From Brachycybe producta (lineage: Eukaryota > Arthropoda > Diplopoda > Playtdesmida > Andrognathidae): 64,000 nt of DNA. This document shows positions 36,870 through 46,929 of the stretch, piece by piece. The stretch is from contig JAUPFP010000003.1 in NCBI GenBank assembly GCA_036925085.1, positions 8,871,942 through 8,935,941 of the forward strand. Reading direction: 5' to 3'. Positions within the stretch are counted from its first letter, which is position 1. Every line of letters begins with the position of its first letter. Position numbers and translations under genes: made by a program. A model generated the notes under the pieces. That model was not told the origin of the DNA. It saw nothing but the letters and a program-made list of their open reading frames with translations, and made no database searches.

Positions 36870-37465
36870 ACAAGCACGTTAAGCTTTTTTCCCCTTGGAA
36901 TATCGTCCTATTCGGGGGCGGTCGAATAAATTCTCGATAAACTTCGTTCTCCTGATCCGCATTACGGAGGTGGAGCTGTTGTAAACTGTCGTAAGGATAT
37001 TCTTCGCCGTCCGGTAAGTAGATCGAAGGCGGAAGATCCAACTCCATGTCCGTGTGTACGGAATGGAGTCGGATCTGTCGCTATCTCACCAGTGCCACTC
37101 GGCGGAACGTAAAGGACTGTTGCAGTTGGATTGTGATTGATGTGGTGGTGATGGTGATGGTGGTGATGATGACGATGGTGCTGGACACTCGCACTATGAT
37201 GACCACCGCCGCCGCCGCCACCTTCTCCTCCTGCTCCCGATCCACCGGACCATCGATCAATCCACGACCGAGCTCCCATCTTATAGTGACCCACGACGCA
37301 AGTAAAAACGCCCACTGTTACGGCTATAGCCAATATCACAATGATTATCTGGACACTGGACAAATCCATAGATGAACCTGCGGTTGAATGGGATTCACTT
37401 TGTCCATTACCGGACGATGACAAAGCCGGAGGCCAACTGTTAGGACAGTCGTGCTCACAAAATTC
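36870..37465 (-). CDS. PMEPA1/LDLRAD4-like membrane adaptor, internal exon(s)
   Basis: Resembles PMEPA1 and LDLRAD4, single-pass proteins that dampen TGF-beta signalling by binding R-Smads and NEDD4-type ligases. After an acceptor at 37466-37467 the reading frame gives FCEHDCPNSWPPA (possible end of an LDL-receptor class A module), a transmembrane segment (VQIIIVILAIAVTVGVFTCVV), the landmark GHYKMGARSWIDRW, a Gly run, a His run (~37140-37180), then LDLPPSIYLPDGEE and RPPPNRTIF. The last two motifs lie one frame off from the first part; the shift falls around 37050-37080 and could be an indel or a lost tiny intron. The PPxY-bearing C-terminus is not found: the mutase pseudogene follows. Upstream exons were not identified. 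Confidence 0.7.
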
Positions 37466-37469
37466 CTCA

Positions 37470-38235
37470 TTTCAGATCAGCAAAACGAAAACCGAAATCG
37501 TCTTCAAAGTTTTGCATGAGAAACAATCCGCTGTAATGAAAATAACATTAATACAAAAAAAATATAATATTCAAAGATAATTAATTATATAGAAACTATA
37601 AATGAAATTTTATAATAAGTAATTTTTGTTGGATAATATGAGAAAATTATTATTAAAAATTTTTTATTAAAACCCATATAAAGAACTATGAATTCTTTTC
37701 AAGAATTCTAAAATTTTCGAGTTCTAAAAATCTTGTTGAAATTATACTATTTTAATTCATTAACATTTACTTTAAGGACTTGATGAAATTATGTTATAAA
37801 ATTCTTGAATTTTGAATTTTTCTGAAACTTTCTTTTGAATTTCTTTGAAACTCTTGAATTGTTCCGAAACTTTTGAATTTTCCCAAAGAAAAGGCGTGTG
37901 TTTTTATTTGTGTAAGAGCAGACAGAAAGAAAAACAAAACATGAAATTAATTAATTAAGGGTTCTTTTTATAAATTAAAAACAAGTTAGAAGTTATTTTA
38001 GAGAAGAATTGTGGGCCACATACTTTGATAGTCGTTTCTCTTCCACTCCGTTAATTCTTATGAAGTGTGGCCATGAAATCGGTGAGTGGTCGTGACATAC
38101 GGAACTGGACGTCTAATTGAGGTATTAAAAAGAGCTTTTTGTAAAAATTGTCCCATAACTCCAAAATAAAAGCAAATATTTACCTATGATTAAATTGTCA
38201 TAATAGTTTTTAATTTTGGAAGTATGTCAACATGA
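37470..38235. other. AT-rich spacer upstream of the mutase gene
   Basis: Between the PMEPA1-like exon and the mutase ATG. Holds repeats of short motifs such as TTGAATTTT and CTTGAA but no recognised gene. Would include the mutase promoter and PMEPA1-like intron. Confidence 0.4.
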
Positions 38236-38241
38236 AAACAC

Positions 38242-39765
38242 ATGAAAGTGTGTCTTGTGGTAATCGACGGGTGGGGCCTGTCCAAAGAAACTGAAGGCAA
38301 TGCAATTCTTAATGCAAATACACCTGTCATGGATGGGCTCAGTGCTGCCGATGATAAGGCGGTCACCCTCGATGCCCCTGGACTGTCTGTTGGTCTTCCC
38401 GATGGCCTTATGGGCAACAGCGAAGTAGGTCACATGAACATAGAAGCTGGTCGCGTTGTTTATCAGGATATGGTTCAGATCAACATGTCCGTCAGCAATA
38501 AGTCAATTCATGATAATCCGTGTTTTGTCGAGTGTTGCAACAGTGCTAAAACGACAAACGGGCGGCTTCACCTTCTGGGTCTCGTGAGCGATGGCGGCGT
38601 TCATGCACACATTGATCATCTGTGCTGTTTGCTCGAAGGTGCAAAGAAGCATAAAGTCCCAAAGACGTTCGTGCATTTCTTCGGCGACAGCCGAGACACG
38701 AGTCGAACAAGTGGAGTGAATTATGTTCATCGCGTGTTGGAACACTTGGCTGCGATTGAGTACGGCTCTTTGGCAACTGTTACGGGCCGTTATTATGCCA
38801 TGGATAGAGATAAGTGTCACGAACGGATCGAGATTGCTTACAAGGGTTTGACACAAGGAAAGGGCGATCGTACAACACCGGAGAACATCAAACAGTTCAT
38901 CAGTGATCGGTACAGAGAAGGTCAGACTGACAAGTTCCTTACTCCTGTTATTGTAGACACTCAAGGAACTATACAAGATGGAGATACGATGGTCTTTTTC
39001 AACTTTCGTGCTGATCGCATGCATCAGATCTCTGAAGCGTTTGGTATCGAACGTCATTTTGAAACGGATGTCGTTCCGCAGGACTTGCACATCGCTTGTA
39101 TGACTCAATACAAGAAGGAATTCCCATTCCCTTTACTTTTTCCTCCAACTCAACCGAAGAATGTATTAGCAGAATGGATCGCTTCGAAGGGTTTGTCACA
39201 GTTCCACTGTGCAGAAACCGAGAAATACGCACACGTAACTTTCTTTTTCAACGGTGGCCGTGAGCAAGCGATTGCAAACGAAGATCGTTTAATGGTTCCA
39301 TCCGCGAGAGTAGCAAAATACGACTTGGAACCTGAAATGAGCTGTCGCAAGGTGGCCGAAGAGATGGTAAAAGCGATTGAAAGTGGAAAATATCCATTTG
39401 TTATGTGTAATTTCGAACCACCCGACATGGTCGGTCACACTGGGCAGTACGATCCGACTATCATCGGAGTGCAGGCCACTGATTCGGCCATCGGTCTCGT
39501 AAAGGAAGCATGCGAGAAGAATGATTACATTCTTCTACTGACAGCCGATCACGGCAATGCTGAGAGGATGATAGATGAGATAGGAGGACCAGTTACGTCA
39601 CATACGACTAATAGAGTTCCATTCTTGATGCGCGGCCCTCGAAAGTTTCGTTCCAACATCACGCACAATGCAGCTCTTTACGATGTTGCACCAACCATAC
39701 TCGGTTTTATGGGGCAGGACGTTCCATCAGAAATGAACGGGCAGTCCCTCCTGGCAGCTCCTTAA
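38242..39765 (+). CDS. gpmI: 2,3-bisphosphoglycerate-independent phosphoglycerate mutase (intronless)
   Basis: Interconverts 3- and 2-phosphoglycerate in glycolysis and gluconeogenesis, in the cytosol, using two Mn/Co-type metal ions and a phosphoserine intermediate. 507 codons, full family length. Landmarks: VVIDGWG (metal Asp), GNSEVGH with the catalytic Ser, SDGGVHAHIDH, GRYYAMDRDK, FFNFRADRM, FHCAETEKYAHVTFFFNGG, PPDMVGHTG and TADHGNAE. Overall most like the nematode-type enzyme. Odd points: the usual DGRDTSPTSG reads DSRDTSRTSG, and the usual KRWER reads KCHER. There is no intron although neighbours have many. The TAA is followed 8 bases later by AATAAA. The first in-frame ATG is used; an ATG 9 bases upstream is out of frame. 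A decayed inverted copy lies at 35382-36840. Retrogene origin or horizontal transfer are both possible. Confidence 0.9.
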   Translation: MKVCLVVIDGWGLSKETEGNAILNANTPVMDGLSAADDKAVTLDAPGLSVGLPDGLMGNSEVGHMNIEAGRVVYQDMVQINMSVSNKSIHDNPCFVECCNSAKTTNGRLHLLGLVSDGGVHAHIDHLCCLLEGAKKHKVPKTFVHFFGDSRDTSRTSGVNYVHRVLEHLAAIEYGSLATVTGRYYAMDRDKCHERIEIAYKGLTQGKGDRTTPENIKQFISDRYREGQTDKFLTPVIVDTQGTIQDGDTMVFFNFRADRMHQISEAFGIERHFETDVVPQDLHIACMTQYKKEFPFPLLFPPTQPKNVLAEWIASKGLSQFHCAETEKYAHVTFFFNGGREQAIANEDRLMVPSARVAKYDLEPEMSCRKVAEEMVKAIESGKYPFVMCNFEPPDMVGHTGQYDPTIIGVQATDSAIGLVKEACEKNDYILLLTADHGNAERMIDEIGGPVTSHTTNRVPFLMRGPRKFRSNITHNAALYDVAPTILGFMGQDVPSEMNGQSLLAAP

Positions 39766-39773
39766 AATAGGAA

Positions 39774-39779
39774 AATAAA
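39774..39779 (+). terminator. Polyadenylation signal of mutase gene
   Basis: AATAAA 8 bases after the stop codon; the inverted pseudogene keeps a similar AATAAA beyond its end. Confidence 0.5.
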
Positions 39780-40039
39780 ATATTACACACCACCGTTATA
39801 AAAACCAAGAAATACCCAAATTAAACATTATGTAAACAACCATATATTAATGGTTGTACCATTTATCACTGTTTCACTACAATGCTCTGACAGTGATTAC
39901 CTAACATTAAAGCATTGACAATCTGTTTGCAACACAGTTAAAACTGGAAAGTCGTATTTCTAATATTATCGCAAAAAAAAAAAAATAACAATTGAATCCA
40001 AACAAGAAAAAAAAACTTTTGCTGCAACAGAAATGAAAT

Positions 40040-40346
40040 CGTTCTTTTTGCTTAAAGCGCAATAATAAACACATCATGATCGACGAAACACAACTTTGTG
40101 GCCCAAGTGCCCATTGTGAAGGAATCAATCACCATCATTATTAGAGCAAACTGCAATTATGCTTTTTCTAATCAGAAAAGGCTGGATGTCTTGTTATTAT
40201 CAGTTGTCAACTACAGTTCTAGCCTCTAACTATTTTTTTTATTAGAAGGAACAATTTTTATCTAAACGAGATTGTTACTTCACAATTGTCACTTGGGCCA
40301 CATATTGAGAAACGTTCCTGTTGATATTGCATCAAAATCCGAGCCC
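40040..40346. mobile_element. MITE family B, truncated with extra tail
   Basis: Right end GCATCAAAATCCGAGCCC before TA is complete. The left end breaks into a CGCAATAATAAACAC / TTTTGCTTAAAG sequence. The copy at 43026-43345 breaks at the same point into the same sequence, so the two are inverted relatives of one rearranged subtype. Confidence 0.7.
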
Positions 40347-40422
40347 TATGTTCATTATTGTAAATCGCGAATCACTTGAAGATTATAATTGTTTCTGTTT
40401 ACTTGATTTCATTCATTTACAG

Positions 40423-41229
40423 ACGAATGGGCGAAGGGAGTCCCTGGTGAAGGAGGAGGACGGACATCTTTTGAATCATCATCACTCCACCAACGATGTT
40501 AGTTATTTTATTAAATAATTATCAGCGATTTCAATTTTGAATTTTTATTCTTATTTCTGTTTGTTTTCTAAGTTTTTTTGGTGAATTCGCAAGAGTTCCA
40601 ACGGGTGATTTTGTGGACATCGTGGCTTCTGCCGATAAGTGTGAAATGGAACACGGAATGATCCTCCGTGGCTACGTGGACGACACTCAGGGCCGTCATT
40701 TCAGTTTTTTCCAGGGGGGGGGGGCAAAACTTGACCGACTTGCTAATTTTTGTATATGTGCAGGCCAGTGCTGCAAGATGTGTGCGTATTGCCACTTAAT
40801 ATAAATTAGGTTTTGATGGATTTATTTATATTTGCAAGAAATTTGAAAAAATATGCACAAACTCTAGTTATAACATATGTGTATACTGATTGTAATAACA
40901 CAATTGTTTTTCAGGAGAGGGCAAATGCCCCCCCTTGCACCCCCCAAATGACGTCCCTGACGACACTCGTAACACGGATAATTCTTGGGTGGAGGCCGAA
41001 GTGTGTCATTACCACTACACGTCCGACAAATGTGTCGACCTTTCACCTTACGTAAATTATGTTCTCTATCTGTTTTGCGAATTTCTTTTCTATTTTAATT
41101 ATTTCTTATCTTATAATTAAGGCTCATTTGCAATGGAAGAAAGTGTCTCGTAAACTCGAAGCGAAAATGATTCCTAGTCATGCAATGCTAATCAAAGAAA
41201 TTCAACATAAGTTGGAAAGTTGCTCGTAA
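40423..41229 (+). pseudogene. NUDT9: NUDT9-like ADP-ribose pyrophosphatase fragment split by a transposon
   Basis: Matches the C-terminal half of NUDT9 (or the NUDT9-H domain of TRPM2), which hydrolyses ADP-ribose. Pieces: 40423-~40495 (DEWA then PG, near the start of the Nudix region but scrambled), 40573-40687 (FGEFARV, then GYVDDT), 40968-41051 (RNTDNSWVEAEV, HYH) and 41122-41229 (LQWKKVSRKLEA, SHAMLIKEI, TAA stop). GYVDDT and RNTDNSW belong to one exon and are separated by a 272-bp hAT-type MITE, which introduces stops. A full Nudix box is not visible and 5' exons are missing. Non-functional unless the insert is removed. Confidence 0.75.
40688..40959. mobile_element. hAT-type MITE inside NUDT9-like exon
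   Basis: Ends CAGGGCCGTCATTT and AAATGACGTCCCTG are inverted repeats with one mismatch. Direct repeat ACGACACT flanks it at 40680-40687 and 40960-40967, an 8-bp target duplication as made by hAT transposases. Interior has G-run and C-run arms and no transposase. Confidence 0.9.
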
Positions 41230-41822
41230 TTATGTCGAAATATTCCAAAGGATTAATATATTTATTTAGTTTGTTATTTAATAATTGATTATATATATAC
41301 TCGTATATATATATATATTTTAATTTCGAAACTGAAATTAGAAATTAACCTATCACGTTAAAATAATTTAATCGAGATTAAACTGATTATTTTGATATAT
41401 TTTAAAGATAATTTGAGTTTATTTAAAAAAATATTGTGTTTATTTTTAACCCTTTGAATTCGAGGTCCCCAAAGGTCAACAGAAAGACATCTTAGCATGA
41501 AACTTATTATAAAATCTAATCCGCTCTATAGAAACAACTGAAATTTTAAATAAAACTCGGAAACATATCTGCTAAAATATCTAATTAATAAAAATATAAC
41601 TGGACACTTGGACATTATGTTTATTTGAAATTGTATATTTGAAAGTTCAGAGTGATCTTACTTATGAAACTTCGATTTTTTAAAAACGTCATTTTTTTAA
41701 AAAAAATCGAGATTCTTCCTCTGTCCATTTGTAACATTCAAAGGGGGACTTTTACTATTATTTAGGAGGCGTGTTCTATCTATATTCTGTTATAATTTTT
41801 GTATATTAAAATACATGTGACG

Positions 41823-42677
41823 CACTGGCGTAGCTAGGCACCCGCAGGACCCGCAACTGCGGGGGGGGGGGCGCAGCAGGTTTGGGGGCGCAACAAACAA
41901 AATGAAAGTCGATTTATTTTCGAAAATAAATCGACTTTCATTTAATATTTACTTTTAAAAACTACATAGTTGCACTAGTAAATATTCATGGGAGGGGCGG
42001 GCAGTGGCGTAGCTAGGAACCCACTAGACCCGCAACTGCGGGGGGGGGGGCGCAGGAAGTTTGGGGGCGCAAAAAACAAAATGAAAGTCGATGTATTTTC
42101 AAAAATAATTGAATAAATTAATTTATTCAGTTATTTTCAAATATAAATCGACTTTCATTTCGTTTATTGTGCTTAGAAATTTTTATAGAGGGGTACTATT
42201 TTGATGAACAGCGGAAAGGTCCGAACAACGGTACGAACAGTCGGAAAAATAGTAGGAGCAGTCCGAAGGTTTGGTTTAGTAAAATTAAGTTGTTGCAGGG
42301 GGTCTGAGGGGGGGGGGGGCGCAGACCCCGACTTTTTTTTTTTTTTAAAGAATTATTAAATCAAATTAGTCCATTGTTCCGACTGTTCTGTAATTTGTTC
42401 AATGGGAGGAACGGTCGGAAAAATGGACAAATTTGATTTAATAACGCTAAAAAAATGGGGGGCTGCGCCCCCCTGCAACAAGCTTCACTTTACTAAACCT
42501 AACCTTCCGACTGTTCTTACTGATCTGCCGTTCATCAAAATAGCACCTCCCCCCAGTATGAGGCTAAGTGGAGGGGGACTTAAAAGGAGCGCAACGTTTT
42601 AAGCAGCCCGTGGGGGGGGGGGGGGCGCAAAGTTTTACGCGGCGGGGGGGGCGCAACCAAGCCTAGCTACGCCACTG
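41823..42677. mobile_element. hAT-type fold-back element with doubled left end
   Basis: Left end CACTGGCGTAGCTAGG (41823-41838), right end CCTAGCTACGCCACTG (42662-42677). Perfect 8-bp target duplication ATGTGACG at 41815-41822 and 42678-42685. The left terminus occurs again at 42002-42017 (CAGTGGCGTAGCTAGG), giving a ~179-bp tandem head. Inside are long G runs, hairpins with GAAAGTCGAT and its inverse, and inverted blocks around GACTGTTC. Non-autonomous. Confidence 0.9.
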
Positions 42678-42707
42678 ATGTGACGTGTGCTCATTATATT
42701 ATTACTA

Positions 42708-43013
42708 GGGCTCGGATTTTGATGCAATATCAACCGGAACGTTTCTGAATGTGTGGCCCAAGCGCCAATTGTGAAGTAACAACCTAGTTTAGATAAAAAT
42801 TGTTCTTTCTAATAAAAAAAATAGTTAGAGGCTAGAACTTTAGTTGACAACTGATAATAACAAGACATCCAGTCTTTTCTGATTAGAAAAAGCATAATTA
42901 TTGCAGTTTGCTCTAATAATGATGATGATGATGATGATTGATTCCTTCACAATGGGCACTTGGGCCACAAATTGAGAAATATTCCGGGTGATATTGCATA
43001 AAAATCTGAGCCC
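42708..43013. mobile_element. MITE family B, complete copy
   Basis: GGGCTCGGATTTTGATGC to GCATAAAAATCTGAGCCC, flanked by TA on both sides. An (ATG)n run sits in the middle. Confidence 0.85.
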
Positions 43014-43025
43014 TACACATGAATA

Positions 43026-43345
43026 GGGCTCGGATTTTAATGCAATATCAACAGGAACGTTTCTCAATATGTGGCCCAAGTGACAACTGTGAAGTAACAA
43101 CCTAGTTTAGATAAAAATTGTTCTTTCTAATAAAAAAAAATAGTTAGAGGCTAGAACTCTAGTTGACAACTGATAATAACAAGACGTCCAGCCTTTTCTG
43201 ATTAGAAAAAGCATAATTATTGCAGTTTGCTCTAATAATGATGATGATGATGATGATTGATTCTTTCACAATGGGCACTTGGGCCATAAAGTTGTGTTTC
43301 GTCAATCATGGCGTGTTTATTATTGCGCTTTAATTAAGCAAAAAA
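43026..43345. mobile_element. MITE family B, rearranged subtype
   Basis: Left end as in the copy at 42708, only 12 bp away; right end passes into AAGTTGTGTTTCGTC and a GTTTATTATTGCGC tail, the inverse of 40050-40112. Confidence 0.75.
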
Positions 43346-43424
43346 TCATTTTTTAATGTTCAGAAATTAAAGTACTAAAAATACTTCCATTATTCATTGT
43401 TGCAATGCATGCACGTGTGAGAGA

Positions 43425-43680
43425 AACTTGAATGTTTTTTTTTATAAACTAGAAGGGTAGCTCAATCACTTATAACGATATATTTTCACGTTATATTCAT
43501 TCATTATATTCATTTCATGATATATTTTCATTCTTTCAAAATAAACGTTTTATAGACAAAAATTAAAAAATTCATCTGCTTAAAAAGTTAAGCCATTTTC
43601 AAATTGACATAAAAAGTTGACTTTGAAAGACAATACATATCGATATAAGTGATTGAGCTACCCTTATAGTATCCCTTCAT
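43425..43680. mobile_element. MITE family A
   Basis: Arms AAACTAGAAGGGTAGCTC and GAGCTACCCTTATAGTATC around AAACGTTTTATAGACAAAA. Confidence 0.65.
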
Positions 43681-44309
43681 TTTATTCATTTTATTTAATT
43701 TATTTCATTTTATTCTTAAAAAAAAACATGTTTCAAATTTAATTTTTATTTTATATTTTTCAAGCGTACGTTTCTCAGAAACAAAAAAATTCACTTACGG
43801 TTAATTTCGTGATGCTCCTGCTTGTCACTGTGTTTATTGCTGCTGCTTTGATGTACTTTATGTCTAAATATCACAGTTCATGTTCAAAATAAAAGAAAGA
43901 TGAAGATGTAAAAAATATTGCTGCCTCAAAATGGACCAATAGCAGGTGTTTTTCTAAAAAAAAAAATCGTTAGAGGGCGCTGTTATTGTTTTTTTACCCA
44001 TGGCGGCAATTTCTGTCAAAAAGAATTGTCTAGACAAATGTGTCAAAAAATGTGTTTCTGACAATAAATCTTTTTGACAAGAAGAAAGCTTAATAAAAAA
44101 ATTTGAGTCAGTGCCAAAAAGAGGTAAAGGGGAAAAAAAGTAAAGACACTACCTGTATGGTTTAAAAAAGTCTCAAGAGGAAATTAAAAAAATAAAACTT
44201 TCCCATTTATATGGGCTAAAAAGCCCAAATGGTAAAAGTTTAAATTTGAAAAAAGAACTTTGATTTTTCTCAACATAAAATAAATTAAAAACTAGAAATT
44301 AAGAAAAAT

Positions 44310-44630
44310 CAAAGTATATGATACATGTGCACCCACATGTACACACGTGTATGCACATGTGCACATGTGTATGCACATGTACACACATGCATTTGTACAC
44401 ACATGTATGCACGTGTGTTCATATACATACATGTGTGTGCACATGTGTGTGCATGTGCATAAATGTGTACACATGTATGCACGTGTGTACATGTGCATAC
44501 ACGTGTGCACACCTGCACACATGTGCACACCTGCATACATGTGTACACATTTATCCACATGCACACACATGTGCACACGTGCACACACATGTATGTATAT
44601 GTACACACGTGTACACATATGTATAATATA
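44310..44630. repeat. Alternating purine-pyrimidine repeat (TGTGCACACATG-like)
   Basis: About 320 bp of degenerate, self-complementary TGTGCACATGTATGCAC units. Strictly alternating pattern favours Z-DNA and cruciforms. Cys/His/Thr-rich frames open on both strands are by-products. Confidence 0.95.
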
Positions 44631-44699
44631 ACATGATAATGTTGATAACAAAAAAGGGGGACAGAATTGTTTTCCCCCTGCCTGGCCCACTCTTAGCAG

Positions 44700-45590
44700 C
44701 CCTGAACAGAATAATTATTATCTAACCCTGTAGTTGTGGCTTTTCTTTCTTTCTATATACATATACATATATATATATAGATGTATGTCTATATATATGT
44801 ATATAAATGTCACTTTTGAAAAGCAATAACATCTCTAAAAAGGTGCTCCAGACAACCCACCCACCTGGAATTAACTCAACAAAAAAGCTATTTTCCAAAA
44901 GTGACATTTTATGGTCAAAAATTATTTTATTTATACCTAGTTTGCACAAAAATAAACATTACAACATTACAACATTCCCACTCAATAATCGTCTGGTGAG
45001 TACCGGTTAACGAGCGGAGAAACATTCGCTCACTCATGTTCAATAAAAAAGACTTGCCCGTGGTTTGTTTAGTGAGGGCGGTGATTATTGTATTTTTTAA
45101 ATGCTTGTGGTACAGTGCGAGCAGTTTGTGCTCGCTGTAAAAGATGGATCAACTGCAAACAAGAACGTATTCACTCGAGCATAGACGCAAGGTGAACATT
45201 TCAAGGGAACATGAGCAAACATTGATTTGATAGTTCGATATATCTGAGTATAGTTCATTTGATGCAAACGCGCCCGGCGACCAGGGTGCATTACCGGGTG
45301 TCTCAACTCGTGGTGATAGAAGGTTCCTTTGTGCCGAGTAAAAAAACCACACACTCAATGTTCAATATTCGCCAAAACACAAAAACGATCTGAACAACAG
45401 GAAAGTTGACTAACGACTCATGAACGCGAGTCGCACAACAATGGCCTGCCACGAATCACAGTGGGGCGCGAACGCGAATATGGTTGCAAAAGACTGCAGT
45501 AGCTCTGTGCGAGTCGCTCCTAGGAAATTCCATGTTTAGCGAGCTGTTAAGCTCTTAATAACTTATAATGGCCCAGTTCTATTAAAAATG
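44700..45590. other. Non-coding stretch 3' of SLC5 copy B
   Basis: Includes an (AT)-rich ATATATACATAT run near 44755-44810 and an inverted pair (CACTTTTGAAAAGC, TTTTCCAAAAGTGACATTTT). The last exon (E14) of SLC5 copy B was searched for here and not recognised. Confidence 0.4.
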
Positions 45591-46929
45591 TTCAATTTCT
45601 ACCCATGTATAGTTGTATACGTACCAAAAAACTGTGCAGCTAAAAGATAAACGGTACTCGAAACGATTACGGCAATAGTTGTTGTCCAAACGTAAGAAAT
45701 CGAGTGCAGCGGGAAATAGTTGGCCCTGTAAAAAATGATCGAAGCAATTCATTAAAAAAAAACATTTCAATAGTTAATAAACTCACGAACAAAAAAGTAA
45801 CTTTCCAAGGTGAAATGGGAATTAACTTCATCGCTGTCACCGTCAACGTGGCATTGCTTGCAAAACATCCTTCAAGCGACAGAGGTTTTGTCTTTAAAGG
45901 TTGTTTAACAATCGGACCTCCTACGACAATCCAGGAACTCACAGAAATGCCGGACAAAAAAGCAATGATTGCAGCCTTTAGCATAAGAAACATTATTGAT
46001 TCAATAACCGCGAATAAAACCGTATTTCGACATTAAAGGCCTACTTTGAAGTTAGCTTGAGGTAGAATCAGTCCGAAGAGCATCAAGACGAGCAACGAGA
46101 CGTCGGCAATGGAAGCGATGCTGGCAGAAGCCTTCAAGAAAATAACGAAAGCTTTTTACAGCGTTACATACTCTAAGGGCACCAGGCCCGGCCGTAAGGC
46201 GTGGCGAGTGAGGCAATCGCCTTGGGCCTCGCACTTTCAGGGGCCCGCGCTGCTGACTAACCTTTTTTACTACTGTGAAATAAATGAAACAATGACAGAC
46301 TAATTTTTGAATTTGAAATTTTCATATAATTTACATCGGGAATTTCTTAATAAACGGTTATTTTTTTGCATTGGGCACCGCTCAGCGCTAGCTTCCTCGG
46401 GTCTCGCATACTCTAGGGCCGGGCCTGAAGAGCACACACGCACGACAACAAATACTAATATACGCATACATACTTGTTTGACGTTAGGGAAATGTTTCAT
46501 AGGTAAAATGCAAGCAATGTTCAGAACTCCAACTAGAACAGCTACAAGAAAAATAACAAAACATGAAAATTAGGTAAGATTAATGCGATCTTTTGATTAA
46601 AGAGCCTAGAGACACTAGAGAGTTGCTCATGCCATGAGACATGGTCAATTTTGCGGATCTAAAGTTCCTCAAATGCCCAGGTGCCCGATTAAACTCTGTG
46701 GAGAACCCTGGGCAGTCGAAATCTTGGGGCCCACAACAAAACTTCAAACATTCACTTAATGTAAAGTTTTCGTTTCTTTGAGTTAATTCATTTTTTCTAT
46801 CTTCTGGAAACAATTTAAGAAAGCTTGATTGTAATTTTCTTTTAATATATCAAATCAATATTATTTTGACCCGTTGTCGTGGGGCCCCTAAAAGGCGTGG
46901 AACCCATACGGCGGTGCCTACTCGGCCTA

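Noticed and set aside
38242-39765. Bacterial contamination as source of the intronless mutase
   Set aside because: It is flanked by animal-type sequence and repeats, has a eukaryotic polyadenylation signal, a decayed copy nearby and nematode-like sequence features.
44292-44690. Cys/His-rich frames on both strands
   Set aside because: By-products of a degenerate TGTGCACATG repeat; the same pattern appears on both strands.
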